This document shows, piece by piece, positions 1 through 9,335 of a stretch of DNA of 64,000 bases (position 1 is its first letter; each line of letters opens with the position of its first letter). This DNA comes from Paenibacillus pedocola (GTDB lineage Bacteria; Bacillota; Bacilli; Paenibacillales; Paenibacillaceae): positions 1,550,001 to 1,614,000 of the forward strand of contig NZ_CP134223.1 of the NCBI RefSeq assembly GCF_031599675.1, given 5' to 3'. A model generated the notes under the pieces. The model was not told the origin of the DNA, searched no databases, and was given only the letters and a program-made list of their open reading frames with translations. Made by a program: the position numbers and the translations under genes.

Positions 1-1
1 G

Positions 2-403
2 AACTTCTTCCGCGAGTTCCCCGAACCGATTGAGGAGGCGGCACTGATCGACGGACTTAATCCGATTCAAATCCTGTTCCGCATTGTGCTTCCCTTATCG
101 AAGCCGATTCTGGTGACGATGGCGCTGTTCATGATTGTCTTCTACTGGAACAACTGGTTCAGCTCCCTGATCTATTTGAATAAAACCAGTATGTATCCTG
201 TTATGCTGATCGTGCGCAATATTCTGGATGGACAGCAGCTTGTGAACAGCGGGATGGCGGGGCAGGATACAACCAAGTACATCTCCACTGCTTCGCTGAA
301 AGCCGCATCCATCATGGTAACTTCACTTCCGATCTTTATCCTGCTGCCCTTTACACAGAAATATTTCACCAAAGGCGCCTTAATCGGTGCGGTTAAAGGC
401 TAA
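2..403 (+). CDS. Carbohydrate ABC transporter permease, YtcP/MalG type (3' part)
   Basis: This is the C-terminal third of an inner-membrane permease of a CUT1-type sugar ABC importer; its start lies before the window. The reading frame is open from base 2 and shows the cytoplasmic EAA loop (EEAALIDGLNPIQILFRIVLP) that docks to the ATPase, then membrane helices, and the typical family ending 'YFTKGALIGAVKG'. A complete homologue with almost the same ending (YFVGGLTVGAVKG) sits at 63103-63990. A solute-binding lipoprotein gene follows about 40 bases downstream, so this is the usual permease-permease-binding protein order, probably one operon with the M24-like and isomerase-like genes. The sugar is unknown. 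Confidence 0.9.
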   Translation, partial: NFFREFPEPIEEAALIDGLNPIQILFRIVLPLSKPILVTMALFMIVFYWNNWFSSLIYLNKTSMYPVMLIVRNILDGQQLVNSGMAGQDTTKYISTASLKAASIMVTSLPIFILLPFTQKYFTKGALIGAVKG

Positions 404-443
404 AGTTCACACAGAGAGCCCAGAAGGAAAAGGAGAGAATCAT

Positions 444-2012
444 ATGACAAAGAGCATGAAGGTGCAAGGAAGCGGCAGCAAAGTAAGGGCGGGAGGAGTG
501 ATACTATCGGCTATGCTATTGCTAAGTGCTTGTTCCGGCGGGAACGGTGCGGCGGAAGTCTCCGGCAATGAGGTGGCTGCGGCAGACGGCGGACAGGTCA
601 CCCTGACCATGCTGCTGGCCGAAGGCGGGGTGCCGTTCAGCAAGGATTGGCCCACACTGGTGGAACTGGAGAAACGGACGAATGTGGAGCTTGATGTACA
701 GGCAGTTCCCTCTGATTATCAGAGTAAAGCGAAAATTGTACTAAGCTCCGACAAAATTCCGGATATGGTGACGAGCGTGGAGCAGCCTACAGTGCTGGAA
801 ATGAGCGAGACCGGTGTGCTGCTGCCCATCAGTGACTATATGGACAAGCTTCCGCATCTCAAGAGCCGGATTGAAGAGTTCCAGATCGAGAAGGAGCTGG
901 ATAACTGGCGGGGGACGGACGGCAAGCTGTACGTGGTACCCTTCATGAAGGACTATGCCAACTACAACCGTGCGCCGCTGATCCGCTCCGATATTCTGAA
1001 GCAGAACGGACTGCAGGCGCCAACGAATATGGACGAGTTTTACATCCTTTTGAAGAAGCTGAAGGAACTGTATCCGGACAGCTACCCGCTAACCGGGACC
1101 AGCGCAGAGAATCTGCGGACGATGTTCGGGACCGCCTGGGGAGTGGATGCGAACTACAAGGGTTTTGTCTACGATGAAGCCGCCGGGCAGTACGACTACT
1201 TATTTACGAGTGACAAGTACAAGGCCTATCTGACCTATCTCAACCGGCTGATTGATGAGGGGCTGGCTGATCCCGAAATGTTCACCTCTACGACCGATCA
1301 GCTGATGCAGAAAATGTCTACGGGTAAAAGCTTTGTCTATTATTTCTGGAATGGCGAGCATAAGAGTGCTATCAATCTGCTGGGCAAGGAGAACAGCGGC
1401 CCGGATTTTGAAATCTCGATGCTGGAACCGATAGCAGGTCCTGCCGGTAAAAAAATGCTGGTCGGCGACCGGATTTCAAACGGCATGGTCATCCCGGCGT
1501 CGGCGGCGAAAAAACCGTATTTCGATCAGCTCCTGAGCTTCATTGATTACCTGTACTCGGACGAAGGCATTGACCTGCTGACCTGGGGGATTGAAGGGGA
1601 TACCTATAACGTAGTTGACGGGGAGAAGAAGTTCAGCGATGAGATGCTGCAGAAGGATAACCTGAACCGGGCGCTGTGGGAGATTGGCGCTGCTAACGGC
1701 TCCTACGTAATGCTCTGGCCGTACAAATGGTTCGCGGCGGTGCTGGGCGACCCTGATTTTGAGAAAATGACGGAAGTGGCAAATGAGGAAGGCTGGTTCG
1801 CGGATGTTACGAAGGTGCCTTCTCTATCGGCGGCGCAGCGCGAGGAAGAAAATCTGGTCTATGCGACTGTGAATGATTATTTTGCCAAGATGACGGAACA
1901 GTTCGTATACGGGACGAATTCGATTGAGACGGACTGGGATGCTTATGTGAAGGAAATGGACTCGATGGGTGTCGGTAAGCTGAAGAAAATGTACAATGAT
2001 TCGCTTAAGTAA
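444..2012 (+). CDS. Extracellular sugar-binding lipoprotein (ABC transporter)
   Basis: This 522-residue protein is the substrate-binding component of the preceding ABC importer, anchored outside the membrane as a lipoprotein. The N-terminus has basic residues, a hydrophobic stretch and a lipobox LLSAC, followed by a Gly/Ala-rich linker. Its size fits the large LplA/YtcQ-type binding proteins that accompany LplB/YtcP permeases. An in-frame upstream start at 387 overlaps the permease gene; I chose ATG 444 because it has the ribosome site AAGGAAAAGGAGAG just before it and gives a proper signal peptide. The substrate cannot be read from the sequence; oligosaccharides are usual for this family. 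Confidence 0.88.
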   Translation: MTKSMKVQGSGSKVRAGGVILSAMLLLSACSGGNGAAEVSGNEVAAADGGQVTLTMLLAEGGVPFSKDWPTLVELEKRTNVELDVQAVPSDYQSKAKIVLSSDKIPDMVTSVEQPTVLEMSETGVLLPISDYMDKLPHLKSRIEEFQIEKELDNWRGTDGKLYVVPFMKDYANYNRAPLIRSDILKQNGLQAPTNMDEFYILLKKLKELYPDSYPLTGTSAENLRTMFGTAWGVDANYKGFVYDEAAGQYDYLFTSDKYKAYLTYLNRLIDEGLADPEMFTSTTDQLMQKMSTGKSFVYYFWNGEHKSAINLLGKENSGPDFEISMLEPIAGPAGKKMLVGDRISNGMVIPASAAKKPYFDQLLSFIDYLYSDEGIDLLTWGIEGDTYNVVDGEKKFSDEMLQKDNLNRALWEIGAANGSYVMLWPYKWFAAVLGDPDFEKMTEVANEEGWFADVTKVPSLSAAQREEENLVYATVNDYFAKMTEQFVYGTNSIETDWDAYVKEMDSMGVGKLKKMYNDSLK

Positions 2013-2035
2013 GTGAGCTGAAGGGGGCTTTGACC

Positions 2036-3208
2036 ATGACAATCAATGAGACGAAGCAAAGAATCGCAATACTCCAGGCGACACTGGCCGGGCGGGGAAT
2101 TTCCGCCCTGGTCGCCTTTGCCAATGGCGCGCGTGAAGGAGCGGGTACTGTGCGGTATCTGACCGGCTGGATGCCCTTTAGCTCGGAAGTATTCCTGGTC
2201 GTTCCCGCGAAGGGAAGTGCAGTCATCGTATCGGCGGATAAGAACCGGGCGCGGGCGTTCCTTATGCGTTTTGGCGGGGAAGGGGAGGTTGTGAAAACAA
2301 CGGATCTGTACGGCTCGCTGCAGGAGGTGCTGGCGAAGCTGGTGCCGCCCGGATCAGTACTCGCCTACACAGGTGCTGATGATTTCACAGTCGCGCAGTC
2401 TGCCAGGTTCTTTGCCCTGCTGGATGGTTATGAGAAGCTGGAGGGAACCGAGATCGTGAATGTACAGCGGTTGGAGCGCACGCCGTATGAAGTGGATAAA
2501 CACCGGAAGGCGGCGGAAATTGCCGATAAAATGGTGGCCCACGCCATGGGTATCGCCTCGGTTAAGGGAATTAGCGGGGCGGAAATTATGGCCGAGGTGG
2601 AGTATCTGGGAAGACGGCTCGGTGCGGACTCTGCCTCCTGCTGGCTGGCGGTTGGTGAGCGCCCGCCGGAAACGTATTTTGAGCTGTTCGAGCTGGTGGA
2701 GCCTGTAGGTCCTGATTCCCGTGTGCAAATCGGCACAACAGTCTGCCTGGACGGGTATTACGCGCAGGTGTTGAGAATGGGGATGTTCAAGGAGCCCTCT
2801 CCTGAGCTCCAGCGTATTTCCGGAGCTATTCTTGAAATGCAAGATGCAGCACTGGCCAAGATGGCGGCAGGCACGCCGGTCCATGTCCTCGTGGATGTGC
2901 TGGAGTCCATGATCGATGAGTACTGCCCGTATACAAGGACGGAAGATCCGTTCCGGTTCCAATCGATCCACGGAATGAGCAACAGCTACAGCGATCCTGG
3001 TGTTGCTCCTTTCCTGAATGCGGGCAGAGATCAGTCAAGGGATGGAGAATCGGCGAGAGTATCTGAAAATATGGTCTTTGAAGTGCATCCCAACTTCACA
3101 ATGCCTGAGCTGGGGCATGTGTGTCATGGGGATACGGCCGTTGCCGGGAAGGACGGGGGAAGCTGGCTGTCCAAGACGCCGCGGGGAATCTATTATCTGT
3201 CATCATAA
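2036..3208 (+). CDS. M24-fold (creatinase/aminopeptidase P-like) protein lacking metal ligands
   Basis: This 390-residue protein has the two-domain layout of the creatinase/prolidase family: an N-terminal creatinase-type domain to about residue 135 and a C-terminal pita-bread domain. Where metallopeptidases have IDAG...D-I-T-R, this protein reads VQIGTTVCLDGYYAQVLR, so both Asp ligands are replaced (G and Q). The last Glu of the IED motif is also lost (CHGDTAV). A His in SIHGMSNSY and a Glu in VFEVHPNF remain. It is therefore more likely a metal-free creatinase-like hydrolase or a non-catalytic protein than a Pro-dipeptidase. ATG 2036 is preferred over TTG 2030, which lies almost on top of the AAGGGGG ribosome site. 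It follows the binding-protein gene by about 20 bases. Confidence 0.75.
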   Translation: MTINETKQRIAILQATLAGRGISALVAFANGAREGAGTVRYLTGWMPFSSEVFLVVPAKGSAVIVSADKNRARAFLMRFGGEGEVVKTTDLYGSLQEVLAKLVPPGSVLAYTGADDFTVAQSARFFALLDGYEKLEGTEIVNVQRLERTPYEVDKHRKAAEIADKMVAHAMGIASVKGISGAEIMAEVEYLGRRLGADSASCWLAVGERPPETYFELFELVEPVGPDSRVQIGTTVCLDGYYAQVLRMGMFKEPSPELQRISGAILEMQDAALAKMAAGTPVHVLVDVLESMIDEYCPYTRTEDPFRFQSIHGMSNSYSDPGVAPFLNAGRDQSRDGESARVSENMVFEVHPNFTMPELGHVCHGDTAVAGKDGGSWLSKTPRGIYYLSS

Positions 3209-3235
3209 TGAGCTGAATATAGGAGGAGACGAGCT

Positions 3236-4321
3236 ATGCGTATTGGTGTCGATGGTAAATACTTACCCGGAGGGCATAATCTAAGTCCTGTGGAGAAGCT
3301 GGAATATGCTCATAGTCTGGGCCTGGAGGGGATGTTCTTCCGCACCATCCTGCACATCAGTCCCAATCTGGATCGTGCGGAGATTCAGGCTGTACAGCGG
3401 AAAGCGCAGGAACTCGGTATGTATCTGGAGGCCGGGCTGGGCCGGGTCAATCCATACACAAATCCAGAAACCCCGGAACTGCGGGCGATTGGCAGCGGCG
3501 ATGTGCTGCTCGGCTTCCGCCGCATGATGGAGGCTGCAGCGGAAGGCGGTATCCGCGAGCTTTGGGTCTCCACCGGCGGTGCCAAACCCTACAAGGGGAT
3601 GTTCGCCACGGACCGGTTTCGCACCGATGTGACCTGGGAGGAGCAGCTGGAGGCGACAGAGCGGCTGCTGCTGAAGCTGAAGCCGATGGCACTCGATCTG
3701 GGGCTGCATCTCAATATGGAGACCCATGAGGAGATTACTTCCTATGAAATCGTCCGCCTGATTGAAGCGGTTGGAGCCGATGTGATGGGCGTGGTGTTCG
3801 ACACCGCCAATGTGATGATTCGCGGCGAGCATCCGGTGCTTGCCGCCCGGCGCCTGGCACCTTATGTACGGCAGACGCATATCAAGGATGCCTATCTTGA
3901 ATTGACAGATGGAGGAGTCTATCAGCGGGCGATGCCGTGTGAAGGCGAAGGTGCTGTTGATTTCTGCGAGGTGCTGAAGGAGCTTAACCGCTATAATCCG
4001 GAGTTGACGTTATCCTTCGAAGCGCAGGTTCCGCACGGCGGGCGGATGCCCGGTGAGCCGATGCTCATTGAGGTCTACGATCCGCAGTGGATTCGGAATC
4101 ATCCGGATCTGACACGCGAGGATTTCGCCGCTTATTATGAACTGGCGCGGAATTACTCAGAACGGATACGCAGCGGCCAGGCCAAAGGCTGGCGGGCACT
4201 GAACGCAGAACGGTTCGAAGAAGAGGAAGCGGTACAGGCGGTGATTGCCTCCCGGCGTTATATGGACGGACTGTGCCGGGAGCTGGGTATTCAGCGGGAG
4301 CAGGCGCCGTCCCATGTCTGA
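3236..4321 (+). CDS. Sugar phosphate isomerase/epimerase family TIM barrel
   Basis: This 361-residue protein belongs to the xylose-isomerase-like TIM barrels (AP endonuclease 2 superfamily), which include isomerases, epimerases and 3-keto-sugar enzymes. Probable metal ligands are visible in order at strand ends: NMETHEE (Glu), GVVFDTAN (Asp), RQTHIKDA (His) and LSFEAQ (Glu). The start has a strong AGGAGGAGA site. It lies 27 bases after the M24-like gene, in the same apparent operon as the sugar ABC transporter, so the likely role is an early step on the imported sugar or glycoside. The exact reaction cannot be assigned from sequence. Confidence 0.85.
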   Translation: MRIGVDGKYLPGGHNLSPVEKLEYAHSLGLEGMFFRTILHISPNLDRAEIQAVQRKAQELGMYLEAGLGRVNPYTNPETPELRAIGSGDVLLGFRRMMEAAAEGGIRELWVSTGGAKPYKGMFATDRFRTDVTWEEQLEATERLLLKLKPMALDLGLHLNMETHEEITSYEIVRLIEAVGADVMGVVFDTANVMIRGEHPVLAARRLAPYVRQTHIKDAYLELTDGGVYQRAMPCEGEGAVDFCEVLKELNRYNPELTLSFEAQVPHGGRMPGEPMLIEVYDPQWIRNHPDLTREDFAAYYELARNYSERIRSGQAKGWRALNAERFEEEEAVQAVIASRRYMDGLCRELGIQREQAPSHV

Positions 4322-4752
4322 GATTCCAGCCGGGCGCCGCGGTATCTTTGCCAAGGAGCTGTTTGCTACTACAGTTCCTGTGCGGGCGGCGATTCAGGAA
4401 GCGGCTGACCGGGGCTTTGACGGCCTGTATCTGGGTTCGCCCTCCAGTATCAGCCCGGAGCCGGACCGGAAGGAGCTGGAAGAGGCGGGGCAGTTCGCCA
4501 AGCGGGAACGGTTGCATCCCGTGGAAGGAACTGATCGGGCAGATCCGCAGGAGTGATCCCGGAGCCTTGTACTGGGGCGAGCTGCACCAGGCGGAGCTGG
4601 TCATGCCTCTTCTGAGCCCCGGCTGGTTCGGGGATCATCCCGATATCGGCCTGGAAGAGACAGCATCATGGCTGATTTCGGCTCCGCCATCGCTTATTGG
4701 TGTGAAAGATGAACGGGTCGCCGGTTTGCTGGCATTCCTTGCTGCCGGCTGA
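4314..4752 (+). pseudogene. Degenerate paralogue of the preceding isomerase-like gene (frameshift, internal deletion)
   Basis: An ATG overlapping the previous stop by eight bases opens a frame that ends early at 4556. A second frame, entered near 4515-4522, continues to the stop at 4752. Joined, the two pieces align with the neighbouring isomerase: DRGFDGLYLGSPSSISPEPD matches its SLGLEGMFFRTILHISPNLD, and LLSPGWFGDHPDIGLEETAS matches VYDPQWIRNHPDLTREDFAA. The middle of the barrel, including the metal-binding strands, is missing, so the product cannot be functional. It is a decayed tandem duplicate or relative; whether the frameshift is real needs a read check, but the large internal deletion is independent of it. 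Confidence 0.7.
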
Positions 4753-5429
4753 CATGGAGAGATAGCCTGCTTAGCCTGAATACGCCCCCGATTCTCTATA
4801 CGTAATAACGGATGTTTGCCCGGTTGGGGCGGCATCCGTTTTTGATTGTCTGAAATTATGGCTGGTTGTTGTGCTGGATGGCCGGCATCTTCATTTGGAC
4901 GCTACATGGGATGATCCGGTTCCTGATACTGCGGGGTATATCGAGAGTAAGTACTTTCTGGTTTCAGACGAGCAAATGCACGGAATCATGTATGGGATGC
5001 AGAGAAAGTAAAGGGATTCTTTGAGCGGTAAGCACCAAAAGCATACAAAGCAGCAGTCCCGGCCCAGCCGGATTTAAATGACCGAAAGTTCATGGGCGGA
5101 GGCAACCCGGCCGAGAATGCTCTGGATGAAGTATGAGAACTGTACGAGGGCGTCAACAGCCGAAAGATCATTTTTATTTTTAGAAGGGTGAATGTTCAAG
5201 GACAAGGATTTCACTCCGGACTTCGCTGAATTCCCGGCCCTGATCGGCGCGATTGCGGCGGTCAGGCTTACAGTGAATGCAGCTGCGTCTCCTCTCTCCA
5301 AGGTGGAGGAGGCCTGGAATGAACCTTCGTCGCCCGGGCCACGGGCTGTGTTCGTACCAGCGACTAACTGAGCAGGACTGGGTTGCAACTTCCACCATCG
5401 CCACAAACCTCCAGTCTCCAAACACGCAA
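4753..5429. other. Gene-debris region without an intact gene
   Basis: About 680 bases between the isomerase remnant and the next terminator. It holds the transglutaminase-like tail listed separately, a weak 59-codon open frame beginning ATG 5191 (MFKDKDFTPDFAEFPALIGA...) that I do not recognise, and a stretch near 5092-5130 encoding MGGGNPAENALDEV before a stop. No intact gene with a convincing ribosome site is visible. The region looks like the wreckage of two or three genes. Confidence 0.5.
4862..5011 (+). pseudogene. Transglutaminase-like domain remnant (C-terminal piece)
   Basis: The frame reads HLHLDATWDDPVPD, followed by YIESKYFLVSDEQM and a stop. This His...Asp segment is typical of the end of bacterial transglutaminase-like cysteine-protease-fold domains, where the His and Asp are part of the catalytic triad. 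Nothing upstream supplies the Cys half or a start codon, so only the tail of a former gene survives. Confidence 0.55.
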
Positions 5430-5470
5430 AACAGCGATCCTCCAATGAGCGGAGGATCGCTGTTCTTTTT
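5430..5470 (+). terminator. Rho-independent terminator
   Basis: A 14-bp perfect stem (AACAGCGATCCTCC / GGAGGATCGCTGTT) with a 7-base loop is followed by CTTTTT. It closes the rightward 1-5 kb region and lies just before the convergent DUF3999 gene. Confidence 0.85.
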
Positions 5471-5519
5471 AACATTATTGAATTAATCTCGTCCGTATTC
5501 GGCCTCATGAGAGCCGTGC

Positions 5520-6760
5520 CTACTTCCGGCCCAGCTTCCGGGCCAGGAAGAGGATCAGCAGCAATGAAACGGCAATAATCACGATATTGAATCCCAGTCT
5601 GCTCTGTAACCAGCTGTTGTGCGCAATGTCCGCTTCAGGCACCTGCTGTAGTTCTGCCGCCCCAAGCCGGGCAAGCGGTCTATTTTCTCCGGCGATATAG
5701 TCCTTGAAGTTCACAATATCATATTGCGGCGCAGCCGCCTCAGCATTCCCGTAGAGCAAGCGGTAAGGCTGGGCTCCGTCAGCGGCAAAAATGATCCGGT
5801 CCAGCAGGTATTCCAGTTTCAGCCCGGACAGCGCTATTGGCGCATCATCCTGATTATGGATGACGATACGCAGGATGGGCGCGGACGAAGCCTTCACAGG
5901 AACAATAGCTGTAGAGGCAATCTCCGCATCCTTGAAATCCAGCCGGTACAATTCTCCGATGCCTGTTACGGGAATGACTCTGCCTTCACCGTCATAAAGC
6001 TCGAACCGGCGGGTGAAGCTGCCGCTGCTCTCCAGCTGCAGCCCGGAGACTCTCAGCCGGTCATCATTGTGAATGATAATCTCAGTGCGTTTGTCTTCTT
6101 CCTGAATCTTATACGCTGCTTCCTGCTGCTGCTTAAAGAGTTCAGCCTTGATTACCCGGTTGCTATGCTGCAGGGTCAGAGCAGGAAACTGCAGATCCGC
6201 CACATTCTTCTCTGCCACCAGCCGGTAATAGCTGAATTTATAAGTGCTGCCGAGGTCGATGCTATTCTGTTCACGCCCATCTACGGCGTACAGATCACCC
6301 TTAGCTATAGGCTCCCAGGCAACGCCGTCATAGCTGCCAAGCAGTTGTACGTGAAGCAGGAAGTCCTCATCCGGAAGCTTGAACTCCAGCCGGTTGCCTT
6401 GGATATCGGTATTCTCGGCCAATGGTGTAACCTTGTAATCGAACAGGGTGTTCCCGTTCTTCTTCACGCTGTGAACCAGCGTAGCGGAGTAGGTTATGTT
6501 ATGTTCCTCCGGGCGCTCTTCTCCGCTCTCCCTGTAGAAGGGAACATACTTGCCTGTATTGTCTACGATCCGCAGATCGCGCAGATCCTCTGCCGCACCC
6601 TTGTATACCTCAGGATCAAGGTAAAGTTCATAATAGGCTGCCTGACCCGGGATCACAATCTGCTTCGAGTACTGCCACGCCTGGCCGGCGCTCCCTTCAG
6701 CTGCGGCAGACAAAGGCTGTCCGGGGGAAGCAGGTTAAGAGAACTGAGCAACAGAAGCAT
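5520..6760 (-). CDS. DUF3999-type envelope protein, with apparent frameshift in the signal peptide
   Basis: The frame 6713-5520 encodes a largely extracytoplasmic protein (QAWQYSKQIVIPGQAAYYEL..., several beta-rich discoidin-like stretches) ending in one membrane helix (FNIVIIAVSLLLILFLA) and a basic tail. I recognise it as DUF3999-like; function unknown. That frame lacks a convincing start and is preceded by an in-frame stop. The expected signal peptide (MLLLLSSLNLLPP...) begins at ATG 6760 in another frame. One extra C in the five-base C run (plus-strand G run 6723-6727) would join them. Either this is a sequencing error, a true null mutation, or a slippage-prone tract. It lies 4 bases after the DUF2339 gene stop, suggesting one unit. 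Confidence 0.7.
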
Positions 6761-6764
6761 AGTA

Positions 6765-9335
6765 CTAATCTTGTGGAGAATCCTGTCCCGCCTCTGCATA
6801 GACTTCCTCCATTCTGGCCGACACCCGCTGATAGAGATAGGAAATGCCCAGCAGGCAGAGGCCGAAGCTGAAATAGGCGATGATTTTGCTGCCGGTATTC
6901 AGCAGCGTCAGATCATAGAGCAGCAGCTTGCCGGTAGCCAGCAGCGACAGGGCCAGACCGAAGCGCCGGATGTACACATACCTGCGGCGGAAGCCGAACA
7001 TGATGAACAGCACCGCGAGCAGCAGATAAGTGAGGCTGAAGATCAGACCGCCATCGTTCTGCCGCAGCTGTACCCCAAGGAAAGCCGTAACGACTGCCAG
7101 CAGATATATCCCCATTACCACCGGATACAGCTCCTCATTGTTGTATTCACGCTTCAGCAGTGCCTTCAGCAGACGCCCGCCGCTCTGCCAGACGAACAGA
7201 TTGAAGAGGATCAGCAGCCCGAGTGCAGCATAATCCGCCGCCGTATTATCGGAGAAATTAACCTTAAGGCTATGCTGCCAGGTAGTGAGGGCAATACAGA
7301 TGACATACCCGATGGCGTACAGAAAATAAACCATGTATCCCACGGTGTCATCATAGAGCACCTTGATTTTCGGCAGCGCATAAGCCAGCCCTAACGTCAG
7401 CACGGCCGACAGCAGCAGTCTGTAGAATGTGGCACGGGTGAAATCCTCCGGTACATACAGGTCATACAGATGCAGCGATTCATAGAGGATATAAGCATAG
7501 GTGTTCACCAGCGCCGCATATTTGAACCAGATACCGGCCTGAACCTCGGCAGGAGAGCTGGCAAGCAGAATCTCCCGCCGGGAATGGCGGATGGCGTATA
7601 CAAGAGCGACAACGAGCATCCCTGCTGTGATGAAGGTGTATTTTAGCGCAAAATACGGATTGTCGTAGATGATCACAGAGTTGGCAGATGAAGACTGCAC
7701 CAGCACATCGATAAAGAAGAAGAGGGCCAAAGAGAGCAGCAGGATGCCCCAGCCGATCCGTTCGATCGCTTTGAAACGCTGCAGATGGCCGTAAACCGTC
7801 AGTACAACTGCCTCAACCAGCCAGCCGATGGACCACCAGACGGTGCCCAGCTGAAACGGAATCATCAGCACGGCGAAGGTGAGCGAAGTGGCATAGAAGA
7901 GCAGCATGCTCTCTTTTTCCTGCGCCATCAGCTTCTCCAGCAGACGGCCGAGTCCCAGATACAGCAGGCAAAAGGCGAGGGCTAGCGCTCCTTTGTACGC
8001 ACCAAGCCCCGCATCCAGGAACAGTATATACAGGATTAAACAGCTGGCCATTGTGTTGCAGGCGAGCAGCGCGAAATCCCACCAGGACAGCTTGGTCCGG
8101 TACTTGAACGGGTACCACAGCGTAATTCCCAGGTACATGGCGAAGGTCAGAATGGAATAGAACATATTTATGCCATAGCTGTCCGACAGAACAATCAGCA
8201 GCAGCATCGAAGGTGTATTGAACAGGAAGCTGATGTAATTGACAACGATCCAGCGTTTACGCAGGGAAATGAGCACAATCAGCAGATTCAGCAGGAACAG
8301 ATAACCCATAGCTGCATACACTGCGCCTCCCTCCAGGCCAAATGCGCCTATATAGGAGAACAAGGGCAGGTAGCCTCCGACTAGACCCATCGAACAGATG
8401 GTCCGGGACTCATACCGGAGCGATAACAGAACCGCCGTCAGCGTAACGAGGACTGAGAGAGCAAGGCCGGGATAGATCCCGATAATCTCAAGCAGAAAAT
8501 AGCTGTAAAAGATGGAGCCGTACAGCACAGAAATCCCGCCGCCGAGCAGCCCTAGCGCAAAGGTGCCTCTGCCTCTGCGGAACAGCCACTCGCCGCCGCC
8601 CAGCATTAAGGCGCCGAGCAGGAAAAAGGCACTGCCCTTCATATATCCTGTGAACCAGGTGGAATAGCTGTATTTGAAGCCAGCGCCGACAGCAAGAATC
8701 AGCAGCAGGATACCGAGCCGGTTGATCCAGTTCAGCCCAATCTTCATCTCGATCCGGTTCTGTCTGCGCCGCCGCCGGATCGTCTCCTCGCTGACCCCTT
8801 CCGAAGCCAGCTCATCCAGCCGGTGATCCACTTCTGCCGCGAGCGGCCGTTCCGCTTCCAGCAGCTCCGCCCGGCGCAGCAGAATGCTCTCGTCCAGTCT
8901 GGCCGTCAGCTCATCCAGCCTGGCGCGGATCTCTGCATTGTCCTTCCCGAGCAGACGGTCCGCCGTACGGTACATTTCTGCGATACGCTGCTTTGTCCGA
9001 AGCTCAAAAGCGGTCAGCCGGTCATGCTGGGCAGCGCTTTGCGCGGCGAAATAGGTATGCAGCTTCCTGCGGGACAACCGCAGAATCCCCAGCTTCTCAT
9101 CCAGTATCTGCTCGGTCAGTGCCGTACGCAGCTCTGCATTCTCTTGCTTCAGCCTCATTCCCTGAGCCTCGGTCTCGGCCAAAGCCTGTTCTACCGCGGC
9201 CGCCCGCTTCTTCAAAGCTTCATTCTCATTCACCAGATCACTGCCCTCATAGGCTTTGATCAGCTCCTGATACTCTCCCAGCAGTACATCCTGCTGCTCT
9301 TTTATGGCCCTAAGACGATCTTTGAACTGCTCCAT
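6765..9335 (-). CDS. DUF2339 polytopic membrane protein with N-terminal coiled coil
   Basis: This 856-residue protein starts with about 110 residues of charged coiled coil (KDRLRAIKEQQDVLLGEYQELIKAYEG...), then a second charged stretch, and from about residue 205 some two dozen hydrophobic segments with short loops. This is the layout of DUF2339 proteins, whose function is unknown; they are often next to DUF3999 genes, as here. An in-frame TTG exists at 9347; ATG 9333-9335 is preferred because GGGGGC lies 6 bases before it. The protein is probably an integral membrane partner of the DUF3999 product; this is inferred from adjacency only. Confidence 0.78.
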   Translation of the reverse strand: MEQFKDRLRAIKEQQDVLLGEYQELIKAYEGSDLVNENEALKKRAAAVEQALAETEAQGMRLKQENAELRTALTEQILDEKLGILRLSRRKLHTYFAAQSAAQHDRLTAFELRTKQRIAEMYRTADRLLGKDNAEIRARLDELTARLDESILLRRAELLEAERPLAAEVDHRLDELASEGVSEETIRRRRRQNRIEMKIGLNWINRLGILLLILAVGAGFKYSYSTWFTGYMKGSAFFLLGALMLGGGEWLFRRGRGTFALGLLGGGISVLYGSIFYSYFLLEIIGIYPGLALSVLVTLTAVLLSLRYESRTICSMGLVGGYLPLFSYIGAFGLEGGAVYAAMGYLFLLNLLIVLISLRKRWIVVNYISFLFNTPSMLLLIVLSDSYGINMFYSILTFAMYLGITLWYPFKYRTKLSWWDFALLACNTMASCLILYILFLDAGLGAYKGALALAFCLLYLGLGRLLEKLMAQEKESMLLFYATSLTFAVLMIPFQLGTVWWSIGWLVEAVVLTVYGHLQRFKAIERIGWGILLLSLALFFFIDVLVQSSSANSVIIYDNPYFALKYTFITAGMLVVALVYAIRHSRREILLASSPAEVQAGIWFKYAALVNTYAYILYESLHLYDLYVPEDFTRATFYRLLLSAVLTLGLAYALPKIKVLYDDTVGYMVYFLYAIGYVICIALTTWQHSLKVNFSDNTAADYAALGLLILFNLFVWQSGGRLLKALLKREYNNEELYPVVMGIYLLAVVTAFLGVQLRQNDGGLIFSLTYLLLAVLFIMFGFRRRYVYIRRFGLALSLLATGKLLLYDLTLLNTGSKIIAYFSFGLCLLGISYLYQRVSARMEEVYAEAGQDSPQD

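Noticed and set aside
5724-7394. 556-codon open frame on the plus strand
   Set aside because: It lies antisense to the DUF3999 and DUF2339 genes, has no recognisable domain, and has the Gln/Ile/Arg-rich composition of a shadow of G/C-rich coding sequence.
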